Source of the DNA: Zygnema cylindricum
Taxonomy: Eukaryota > Streptophyta > Zygnematophyceae > Zygnematales > Zygnemataceae
Assembly: GCA_037447655.1 (NCBI GenBank)
Contig: JBBHKE010001071.1
Span: forward strand, 62,001 to 126,000
Length of the DNA: 64,000 nt
Direction: 5' to 3'
A program made the translations under genes and the position numbers. Numbering within the stretch: the first letter of the stretch is position 1; each line of letters starts with the position of its first letter. The notes beneath the pieces are model-generated. The model saw nothing but the letters and a program-made list of their open reading frames with translations, searched no databases and was not told the origin of the DNA. Positions 41,589 to 51,531 of this stretch are shown piece by piece.

Positions 41589-44500
41589 TCATGGAGCTTT
41601 TGTGGGATCCCAACCAGTGACGAAGTCCTCATTGCAAGAGTCCAGTCTTTGCATATCCGCAGGAACAATCTCAAATTTGTACACCTGATACATGAAAAAA
41701 ATACTCCCTGCCAACACTATTAGAGGTTCATTCAACAAATCTGTATTATTTGAAAATAGACAACATCATAACACTAATCGAATCGTATGGTCCAAATGTG
41801 CGAAAACAATTGAAAACACTTTATACATGAATAGTATGGCTTTTTGGGGTAAACTAAAAGTATAGCTCAAGGATACCAAATACAGCGTTTCCAATTGTTA
41901 TCCCTCAGTTGTTATGTGTTAAAACACCCCACAAGCATACAGTATTTTATACAAATCAGGAAAAGAGGGAACAGGTAAAAAATTAGGATTTCAGGGATTC
42001 TACCAATTCTTGACTAAGGAATACAAACAAGCCTAAGCAGAAAAGCAAGTAAAACAGAAAAGTTCCTTCCTTCTCCCTTTCTATCAAACACAAACCGTTT
42101 CATGATTTCCAACCGACACAAAGACCTCTCCATTAACCAGACAAGGAAGAAGATGCTTGACCATCATCTTCGCTTTGTAAATCTTTCCCCCGTAAAAATC
42201 AAATAACTTGAATGAACTCACCTGCACATTAGTGGCTATATGTGTGGGCTTTGCTGACTTGGGTAGAGGAATATAGCCACTTTGAAGACTCCAGCGAATC
42301 AGAAGCTGCGCAGTCGACACTTTATAGCGGCTCGCCATCTACAAAATTCAGTCTTGCAGGCTCCTCTTAATTTTGGTTTGTCGTTTTTCAAACAAAATCT
42401 TTGACCTGACCTTGGTTCTAAAGCACACGGAAAGTATTTCAGCCATTCTTGCACATTAAAAGGGATACAAACCAGTGTAAAATATTGCATTTTCAATCCT
42501 GAATTGGAGTCTTTACGGTTATAAAGATATTATCAAGTTTCCATCCTCTACCATTTCCAGCTTTGGCGACTCTAATGATTATGGAAACAAGTCAAACCTC
42601 TTTCCAAACTTTCAACTTTTTGCTTCTGACATCAGTTGTTGATTGCGACGAAAACAAGAAGACAGGACATTAATAAACACACCTCAACCAAAACAGGGTC
42701 CTTCAAACGACGGCCTTTGGTGAGCGGAGAATATGCCTGTATAGCAATATTCCACCTTTTGCAGAAATTCACAAGCTCCACTCTTGTGTTAAAAGGGTGC
42801 AATTCAATCTGCAAAAAACCCTTGCTCATAATCCTTAACAAGTGACCAGATACAATTCTGGAATGCAGCCAGAAAGTATGCTAAAAGGTTTACACAAAGG
42901 ACTGAGGGATAATTTTTTTTTTAATGTTTATGAGGAATAGCCTCTGAAACATTTTCATTGGAGAGGAAAGTACTGACAGATACTAGGTAGTGTTCTTGGA
43001 CAAAACAGACTTCAAATAAGGTGGTTCAAGTGAAACATGACATTTATAGATGACAAAAAAAATTGGACCATGATATCCATTCTTTGCAACAAAACGATTC
43101 AAGAATGATAATATTGAATTAATCCTATTTAGCAATAAAAGGAAAAACGAGTGAAAACTGATTTTCGAGCTTGCCATTTTCTTGGCACGATCACACCATC
43201 TTGAACATCGAGAACTAGAAAATAGAGAATCTTGAATCTCATACAGAACAAACATTTCCCGAACTAAAGGATGTACTACTGACGTCGAAAAAGTCACCAA
43301 ATCTTCTGTCTTGTTTCCAGGAAGTTACCATATCTAATGTGGGCATAAAATCATAATCCTATGGGTACAATCAATTAGCTAAGAAAAGACGAAGAAGAAA
43401 CTAATAGTGTTACCTGGTTCACAGACGGGCGAACTGTGCAATTCTGAAAAAGCTCTTCCAAATGGTGTATGCCATAGTTGCTCACTCCAATGGAACGAGC
43501 TCGCCCCGACTGCAAAATGGTCTCAAGGGCGCGCCAGCTGTCAATCCGAGCATCCACTCGCATCGGTGAATGCAAAAGATAAAGATCCACTGCACAAATA
43601 GGAACTCATCGAGTTCCCCAGAATATTAAAAGACAACAAAGACGAAAAGAAAGATGTATGACATGATATACCATTACACAGTGCTACCAAGACAGAAAGC
43701 AAAAGGTCAGTTGATTACAGTTGGGAGGGAGGGAGGGAGGGAGGGAGGAAGGGAGGCCTTAAATTCCCATCTAGTACTAAACCCTGTTGTTAAATTTTTC
43801 AACTCGGCCAATTCATTTGACAGTTTGTAATGATGATAAAGCTTTAGGATTGAGCTCAATCTCCTTAGAAGTCGTAAATTTTTTGGTGTTGATTGGTTGA
43901 TGTGTGAATGTATGAATCTTTATAGAAAGAGGTTATGTCCATACACAAGTCCATAGATGTATCCCCTAGCTCATGCATAGTAGTTTTTCTGGGAAATCAT
44001 GTTCTCACGGATATGTTTTTGTTTTCCATACAGGAGAATCTCATACTTGCGAAACATAGCTTATCCAATCAGAAAAAGATGAATACAGACAAGTTCCCGT
44101 GGGCTTACCATAATCCAGACCCATGAGAGTTAGGCTCCGTTCAAAGGCTTGCAATGCCTGCTGATAACCATAATCAGAGCTCCACAGTTTTGTTGTGATA
44201 AACAATTCTTCTCGAGGGATCCCACTTGAGCGAACCGCACTGCCTGTCTCCCCACCAGCTCACCGTGCCTTCCTGAACCACTCAAAGTAATCTTAAATCA
44301 GCCCGTCTCCTCTGACAACTTTTTTTTGCAATAATACATTGTCCAAAAAGTCTTCACATGGCCTACCATACAGGAGCAAATAAATGAGTCGATAAAAATC
44401 TAATGAAAACAGTTTAGACTTTGAATAACAATAGCCGAATGCGCAAGGAATGAGAGATGATCTTATTTGGCCCCTAGGGAACTCATTCCTTTGGAAACAA

Positions 44501-45269
44501 CAATCTCCTGTCCATTTTCATTAACTGTGGCCGTTTTGACTGAATATAAGTCATAAAAAAGATTTTCACAAACCTACGGCGGCTTCATTGCAAAACAGCT
44601 GAGCTGTGTCGATATGGCGAAACCCTTTGGCCAAAGCGCTGAGGACCACCATTTCTGTGTCTGATTGTGACACCTGCCCCCAAACAGCGTCACATCAAAG
44701 GTACATTAGACTTCAAATCGTCTGTCCTTACTTGCAGTATTTTTTTTCTATTTCTTCTGTTTATTCTCTTCCTTCGTTTTATTTTTTTAATATCCAACAG
44801 CAGAAGTAACAGGGATGTTTATCTTCAATAACGAGAAGACGGTAAAGTAGTCTCCAGTAAAAAAATTAGTTTTTACACAGTTTTCAAAGGTTGGAGGAAA
44901 GCAAGCTGCGTAGGGTAGTTTGTTGGACATTTTCAGCTTGATTCAGTTCAAGAAAACTTGAAGGAAATTAAACTCAGGTATTCCAGTAACAGTCAGGGCT
45001 TTTGATAAAGAGATTCATGTCAGTAAAGTCCTGAATTATTGAAATAAACATTGATAAAAACTAAAAAATAAATTAGAAGCAGCAATGTGAGAAAATATAT
45101 GAGCATACAAATCATCAGAAAACATGTTATTATGACAGATAAATTTCAACATGTAGTTGAATCACACCTGAAAAGTTCCTAAACCAAGACGGGGAATCTT
45201 AACAGGTGTGTCGTTAGGATAATTGTATATCGAAACCATGTCAGTCGACGGTCCCGGGGGAGAAGCCAT
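41589..45269 (-). CDS. Aldo-keto reductase, AKR5-like, 7 exons, 283 aa, catalytic Tyr replaced
   Basis: NADPH-dependent aldehyde/ketone reductase fold. Exons in reading order: 45269-45168, 44673-44574, 44243-44109, 43589-43414, 42808-42683, 42338-42222, 41684-41589. All junctions are GT..AG and in frame, and the length fits the 2,5-diketogluconate-reductase group. The N-terminus has the family motif Pro-Arg-Leu-Gly-Leu-Gly-Thr-Phe-Gln. Of the catalytic tetrad, Asp56, Lys86 and His119 are present with AKR5 spacing. The position of the proton-donor Tyr (residue 61, in Asp-Thr-Ala-Gln-Leu-x) is Phe, coded TTT. Cofactor-pocket elements Gly-Val-Ser-Asn-Tyr and Pro-Lys-Ser-Ala-Lys are intact. The activity may therefore be altered, or a single-base error could explain it. 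The first exon and upstream DNA are duplicated. Confidence 0.9.
43723..43756 (+). repeat. (GGGA)n run in intron 3 of the aldo-keto reductase gene
   Basis: Eight closely spaced GGG(A) units lie on the plus strand, the non-template-like strand for a minus-strand gene. Four or more GGG runs with one-base loops meet the usual G-quadruplex pattern. Confidence 0.9.
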
Positions 45270-45341
45270 GGCTTCCAGAGAGGGAAAGACAGCTTCAACA
45301 CTTCATTTTGCATGATTGCAAACACAGTTTCCAAGAACATT
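44813..45341. repeat. Direct segmental duplication, gene-proximal copy
   Basis: It contains first exon, the start of intron 1 and about 70 bp upstream of the aldo-keto reductase gene. The sequence recurs at 45809-46318 with scattered single-base changes and a roughly 19-bp indel near 45052. Confidence 0.9.
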
Positions 45342-45808
45342 TGCGTGGTTCACACTTGGAAAAATGGGAAAACGATGTCATAAATTTTGGGATCCGTACG
45401 CCAAATTTCATAAAATGACAAAAAACGCGGCGGTGACGGTTGGGACGGTAGGTTTCGACCGTTTTGGAGCGTAGCGGCGTAAAAAAAATGCAGTTTTAAG
45501 CGTCAAAACTTGACAGCTGCGAATACCGAACAGCAACTGCCGTCCGCCATCGGACATCATGTTCGGAATGCACTTTTTCGTTTTTGAAGAATTACAAAAC
45601 GAAGCGCACGGACGTGAACCGTACAAGATATTATTACCTCGCAAACTTGTGAACAAACTAGACGACCAATCAGGTAAGAGAACATGTAATGTAAAAAAAA
45701 AAAAAACACCAATGGAAAAAAAAAAAAAACCTTTTTCCCACTCTCTGCTGGTACTGCTCCTCTCTTCCTCTGCTCCTCTCTTCCTATACTGCAAAGCAAA
45801 TCGTTTTT

Positions 45809-46318
45809 GGATGTTTATCTTCAACAACGAGAAGACGGTAAAGTAGTCTCCAGTAAAAAAATTAGTTTTTACACAGTTTTCAAAGGTTGGAGGAAAGCAA
45901 GCTGCGTAGGGTAGTTTGTTGGACACTTTCAGCTTGATTCAGTTCAAGAAAACTTGAAGGAAATAAAACTCAGGCATTCCAGTAACAGTCAGGGCTTTTG
46001 ATAAAGAGATTCATGTCAGTAAATTCCTGAATAATTGAAATAAACATGATTAGAAGCAGCAATGTGAGAAAATATATGAGCATACAAATCATCAGAAAAC
46101 ATGTTATTGTGACAGATAAAATTCAGCGTGTAGTTGAATCACACCTGAAAAGTTCCTAAACCAAGACGGGGAATCTTGACAGGTGTGTCGTTAGGATAAT
46201 TGTATATCGAAACCATGTCAGTTGACGGTCCCTGTGGAGAAGCCATGGCTTCCAGAGAGGGATAGGCAGCTTCAACACTTCATTTTGCATGATTGCAAAC
46301 ACAGTTTCCAAGAACATT
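45809..46318. repeat. Direct segmental duplication, distal copy
   Basis: About 510 bp matching 44813-45341 in the same orientation. About 467 bp lie between the copies, rich in short A runs and with no gene. Confidence 0.9.
46145..46246 (-). CDS. Duplicated first exon of the aldo-keto reductase (possible alternative exon 1)
   Basis: A 34-codon exon starts with ATG at 46246 and ends at the same GTGTGA donor as the proximal exon. It codes for the same residues except Pro5 to Gln. No stop or frameshift has appeared, and the reading phase fits exon 2 (44673). It could serve as an alternative first exon with its own upstream sequence, or be a fresh duplicate with no function. The rest of the gene is not duplicated, so it is not a second gene. 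Confidence 0.6.
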
Positions 46319-46763
46319 GTTTTTGGACAAATGGATGATGTTCCATCACACATTCACACCCGTTCCGGTTCAGTTTGTAGTAATTAGTCACTTGGCCGTA
46401 CGATAATGATCTAGCGGTTGAGATGCATGGAACATCATCCAGTGGCATGGAAAAATGTTCACAAAATGGGCGGACATTTAGGGTAACCTTCCATCAGGCG
46501 TTCCCAGTAATTGTACGGTCACATTTACCGGAAGTAATATTTGTAACACCCTTCCATCAGGTCGTGCCAGTAAATCAAAAATTGCTTACGTGTTGGATTC
46601 CGATTGATAACACGTAGGATCAGGTTGAGCCGGCCGGGTATATTGAAAGCTTCGAAAAGTACAAAGTTTCGACTGCGTATCTGTACGGGCGGACGCCGAT
46701 TAAAATATCTAGTAGCGTGACGCTAATGTACAACCTGAACGGAGATGGAGGAAATGGCATGTA
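46319..46763. other. Intergenic DNA with a small inverted repeat
   Basis: ATGGATGATGTTCCAT (46330-46345) recurs inverted as ATGGAACATCATCC (46426-46439). CTTCCATCAGG recurs near 46489 and 46552 as a direct repeat. No gene recognised. Confidence 0.5.
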
Positions 46764-47110
46764 CAACGCGAATTGTAATTAGAGTTAATTACTCTAATTC
46801 GGTCGCTCGAAATTTCGACTCTATCACATGAAATAGAGTAAACGATTCTAATTTTTTAATTATTCTATTAAAGGTAAAGTTTAATTAGCGTTTTCAATTT
46901 TAATGAAGGAACGATTTAAATAGTGTGGAGTACGGACGGTGTCAGACCGTGCAAAATTGTACTTTATTAAGTAAAAATACAAATAATGATTTAATACAGG
47001 CCGTTATCATGTAACTGCGTTTTAACAAATACGAAGTGCAAACGTCATAGTGACGATAAACTGTACGTTTTGGAATTTTGTACGAATACCTTATTTGGTA
47101 GAGGATAGCG
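46764..47110. mobile_element. Truncated TA-target MITE (family M, copy-1 type)
   Basis: The left part matches copy 1 at 19399, with the shared CGGTCGCTCGAAATTTCGAC landmark (46800-46819), TAAATAGTGTGGAGTACGGA and the TACAAATAATGATTTAATA stretch. The right end is missing and the next copy begins soon after. Confidence 0.65.
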
Positions 47111-47136
47111 TCCAAATTAAGTACTTAAATAAACTA

Positions 47137-47849
47137 CCGCGAATCGTAATTAGGTAAATTACTCTAATTCGGTCGCTCAAAACTCGACGCTATCGTAAAT
47201 AGAGTAATCGATTCTAATTTTTCATTATTCTAATTTAGGTGAGGTTTATTAGCGCAAAAAGTATAATATAGGTTATTTTTAAATAGTGTGAAGTACAGAC
47301 GATGTCGACGTGCAAGGTAATACTTTTATAAGTAAAAGGTACAAATAATGATTTAATAGAAATTCGCACTGAGGAAATGCACTAAACAAAAATCAATCAC
47401 ATCAAAAAAGCCGTTAAGCATAACTCTGTAATTCGACGGCATCGTAGTGGGTGTGAACATTAGCTGACATTCAATGCGATAAATATTATTGGCGTCATAA
47501 TGGCGTCGATACTATACGGTGACATTTTGTACGTCTACGTAATTTAGTGTTCATAATTATCGCGCACATAATTATCACCGACATAACCCAATATAGAATA
47601 ACTAAATAAATTAGAGTAAACTGCATAGTTGAAAAAGATCTATCACATAAATTAGCGTCAATTACTCTAATTGTTTTTTTTTGTTTTTTTACTCTAATTT
47701 TTTCATTACTCTAATTACGATTCGCGGTGTAGAGTAAACATCATAGTTGAAAAAGCTCTATCACATAAATTAGCGTTAATTACTCTATTTCTTTTTTTTA
47801 GTTTTTGTACTCTAATTTTTTCAAAACTCTAATTACGATTCGCGGTGTA
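47137..47849. mobile_element. TA-target MITE (copy-1 type) with duplicated right end
   Basis: Left end CCGCGAATCGTAATTAGG and right end TAATTACGATTCGCGGTG at 47729 enclose a body matching 19399-20006. The last ~118 bp (47612-47729) are repeated directly at 47731-47847, so the right terminus occurs twice. GTACTGTACTGTAC follows. Confidence 0.7.
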
Positions 47850-48479
47850 CTGTACTGTACTTTATTTGCACATTTATAAAAGAGGCGTGACACGATGTCC
47901 TACAACCAAGTTTTTGTCTGTACTTGATTGTGCACATTTATAGCGGAGGCGTGCCAGGATGTCCTACAAGATTTTGTCGTCGAACAAGGTGGCTTCGACG
48001 TCAGAAGGTACACGCCATTTGCGACATGTAACTTTATAACTTCACATCCGTCGTGGATCGACTCTGACTTTACAAGTGGACCAAAATACGCGTCCAGTAA
48101 GCGCAAAATGTCCTCCTGAGGACAGTCGGAGGAGACTAGTCAGGTATTGGAAACAAGGGGCGTTTGCGTCGAAAATTGAAAACCGGACGGTGATAATTTT
48201 CGCCAAGAAGTCTGGAGAATCTCAACGAATTATTTGTGAACATCTTTTGTTGAAAAAAAAAAAAAACAGTATAGCTTAGTACGGAAAGGTACTCTTTTTA
48301 GTAAGTAACCCCACTTTTCGCTTGATGGAAAGTTACCCTTAATATGCAAGCTACACAAAATAAGAGAATGTACGCAAATCTCTAAATTACCGTACCGTAT
48401 ACTCTCATCGTTTTTACATTTTAGAGTTTGTTACTTTAAGGGTACTTTCGCATGTAGCCAAAACTTTAGTCTTATAACT
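47850..48479. other. Repeat-flanking DNA, no gene recognised
   Basis: Two opposing short frames (47928-48119 plus, 48106-47900 minus) are mutual shadows without known motifs. GATGTCCTACAA occurs twice, near 47894 and 47958, within a longer imperfect direct repeat. Confidence 0.45.
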
Positions 48480-49270
48480 TTTTTTCTAGCGAAGATTCTC
48501 CGTACTACTTTCAGGGCATTCGTATGTCAATAAATGAAATCGTTACTTTCTATTGTGACGGATGTAGACGTGGGTGTAATTTGTGACCGTTGTAGACGAC
48601 TACAAAACTTGCGAGAATTGATGACGTTTACAAAATAGGGACGGTTGTAAAAGTCTAACAACTGCGACATTGTAGATGTTTAGGGTTTGTGACATTTTGA
48701 CGTCACGCTCAAATTATGACAGCGTCGACATCACAAATTCTAAAATTTTACGCCATGGTTTCTTGAATTTGTTTTTTAGCATTTTTTCACTCTACTTGCT
48801 ATCAAAATACGCCCAACCATAGTCAAAAAAATAATTTTTAGAGATATTTGATTTGATACCATTATTGACGTTTTTCATTGTAAGAATTGTGAGATAGACA
48901 CGATAGTGGGAGCGAGAGAGAGAGAGAGGCGCTTTCTTGGACTTCGCTTTTGCGAAATGGCGTCTGTTGGTCGAGACCCCCTCCACGGCCCTTGTACGGA
49001 ATAAAACGCACCGAAAAAAAGTCACGCACAGGCTGGACAGTGGGTTTTTTTTTTGGTACTACGGGCACAAAAAATGTCAAAAGCTTCAGACACGTGCGAC
49101 ATCATCTGCCTATTCGCTCACCTCATGGAACTTTATTTAAAATCACCTCGCGATGTGATTTTATATAACGTTTGAAGATGAGACGAAAGGACGCGAAAGT
49201 GGGTCGAAATGCGTTAGACGACAAACTGCATCGCGCTAAACGACAAACTACAGTACATGTAAAGTTTCAA
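48480..49270. mobile_element. Half copy of the palindromic element at 7826-9434
   Basis: It matches the right arm in order: GTAGATGTTTAGGGTTTG, GACGTCACGCTC, CGCCATGGTTTC, the GAGAG-rich stretch near 48915 and AAAATCACCTCG near 49140. The last landmark is the ACGACAAAC tip near 49218. The left arm is missing, so this is a solo arm. Confidence 0.7.
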
Positions 49271-49635
49271 GGTAACGCAACTCGTACGGCGATAATCTCA
49301 ATTTTATGGTACGACTGCGGATTTTCTCGTTTTTTTCTACGTTATGGAGCAAAACGATAGAAAATAACCGTAATTTTAGCACCTACGAGAGTACCGTAAG
49401 TGGCCAATATTGAGCCACGAGACATAACAAAATCTGGTGTATCCGATTCTAATTTTGTAAGTTGTAAGCTCTAATAGCGGACGGCGGTAAGAATTTTCAA
49501 AATCCTGTTTAGTGCTTAATCCTTTCTAAAAATTTCGTGCGACTACAGTAATTTCTTGCGGCAGCATGAAATAAAATTATAATACCAGCGTAATGATATA
49601 TTGTTTAATTGCTAATGAATAGACATTAATTACTA

Positions 49636-50752
49636 CACCGTGCATCGTTATTAGTGTCAAGGTTTAAATAGTGTAGAAGTAAATTTACAGTAATTGATGC
49701 TATTTAACATAGATGTCTCATGCGCATAAAACTCACGCATGAAACGCCCAAAAAATAACGAATATGCGCATGAAACAAACAAAAATTTATAAAATGCGTT
49801 GACCGACTTTGACTTTATAATAAAAGAAAAATTATAAAAACATTTAATAAAAAATACTACTACAACTTAATCAAACTTATTTTTGTTTTACCTTAATATG
49901 ATAACTTTTTAATTAGCGTTAGCTACTCTAATTTCAATTTCTTTTAAAAAGTGCAATGTACGAATTGCCTCTGTTGGTACTAGAATATTCGTTATTTTGT
50001 ACAGGCAAACAAAATAAGTGTCATCGACAAGGGAAATTGAGTGCGTCGCCCGGAAAAATCGTACTCAGATTTGATTCCAAGTCATAACGACGAAGGAAAA
50101 TCACGAGAACCTGTTCTCACATGGCTAATTGTCGAACATGTGAACACAGACTAAAGTTACTGTTTAATTAGCGTTAATTGTTTTTTTTTCGCCTTTTGAA
50201 AAATTTAAATAGTGTAGTATAAAGAATGAATCGGTTCGTACGCAAACTGCTCATTATTTTGTACATACGTACATAATAAGTGTCAGATAATGGCGTTGAC
50301 GCTGGAAATTGAGTGCGTCGCCACGAAAAAGCACCTCAGATTTGATTCGCATTTATAAAGACGAGGGAGAATCGCGGGAATCTGTTCTCACAGGTTCAAG
50401 CGTCGAACATGTGAACAAAGTCTATCGCGGCTACATCCAAATTACTGTTAGGTCTATAAACTACACCGTGAATCGTTATTCGCTTAAAGGTTTCTTTAGC
50501 GTGTAGGAACAATTACCGTCATTTACGCTAATTGAGAATTTGGAAATTTTCAACGAAATCGTTTATTCTAACTAGGAATTAGGGTTTTTTTTTAAATAGT
50601 GTGGATAATTCTATTTGAGAAAAAAATGGGTACCTTAAATAGCGTCCATTACGCCAATACCGATTCACGGTGTAGCGTTAGTTTTTGACTTTTTGTTGGC
50701 GTTTAGGCCTTGAACCCGAAATAGTGTTTAGCGCTAATAGCGATTCACGGTG
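49636..50752. mobile_element. TA-target MITE (family M) with nested insertion and internal duplication
   Basis: The left end CACCGTGCATCGTTATTAG (49636) and the right end CTAATAGCGATTCACGGTG (50752) are TA-bordered. Inside, 49960-50190 and 50230-50450 are diverged direct copies of one ~220-bp unit (AATAAGTGTC, GAAATTGAGTGCGTCGCC, CAGATTTGATTC), also present near 57940-58160. A complete smaller member lies at 50464-50672. Confidence 0.6.
50464..50672. mobile_element. Nested TA-target MITE (family M), 209 bp
   Basis: Ends CACCGTGAATCGTTATTCGC and CCGATTCACGGTG have TA duplicated on both sides (50462-50463 and 50673-50674). It lies inside the larger element. Confidence 0.75.
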
Positions 50753-50902
50753 TACGTTCAATCCTTTATCTGAATATTTACGTACATTACATCCGTACAT
50801 ATAATCCGTACGAAAAGTATACGCATTTTACGAAAGGTTCAAAATCTAAAAAAACTAACGAAATTTCGTAAAAATGTCAAAATCCGTACGAATGAGACAT
50901 CT

Positions 50903-51381
50903 ATGCTAATTAAGATTTTTTTTTTTGTTTTTTAGAAGGTGTATTCTAATTTCGGCGTTAATGCTAATTTGGAACAGCAAAAATGGAAAAAATTCTGTAA
51001 GGTTATACACATTATTATATGTATCCGTACAGAATATTAGAAATTGTACACCGTCGTGAAATTTTCTATATCCGTACATGTAAGACTAATCTACGTGTCA
51101 GACCAATCCCGTTTTTTGAGCGCACGTTCCTATGCGTGCGCGTCTGATTTAGTTAATTTTTTGTAAAATTTTCACTTGAAAAGGTACATTTATGTACGGT
51201 CTGACATCGACCGTACACCACTCTATTTAGATATTATTGTACTTTCGTTCTTTACGCTATTTTGTACGATACGTTAATTAACGTCAAGGAAAAATTAAAA
51301 TCATGTATCCTATTTGGGGAAAAAAATCAAAATTTGAAGAACCCAAATTAGAGTTGTTGACACTAATAACGATTCGCGGTG
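50903..51381. mobile_element. TA-target MITE (family M), left-truncated, just upstream of the GT90 gene
   Basis: It is the reverse complement of the 59906-60445 copy. Shared landmarks are CTAATTAAGA, AGACTAATCTACGTGTCAGA, GTACGGTCTGAC and AACCCAAATTAGAGTTG. The right end CTAATAACGATTCGCGGTG is followed by TA. It ends 150 bp before the GT90 start codon and so lies in the probable promoter. Confidence 0.75.
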
Positions 51382-51531
51382 TAGTACTGTAGTAGCAGTA
51401 AATTATCATCCGCCAGCATAAACCATTTTCTTGTCTATGGTAGTATGGAACATTGTATGGGTGAACTGGCAACTGGCCAATTGATCATTGCGAGTTTATG
51501 GCTACTGTAGTGGAGAGAAAAGTGCATCTTC

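Noticed and set aside
46145-46246. A second, independent aldo-keto reductase gene
   Set aside because: Only exon 1 and flanks are duplicated. No further exons occur upstream or downstream of the copy.
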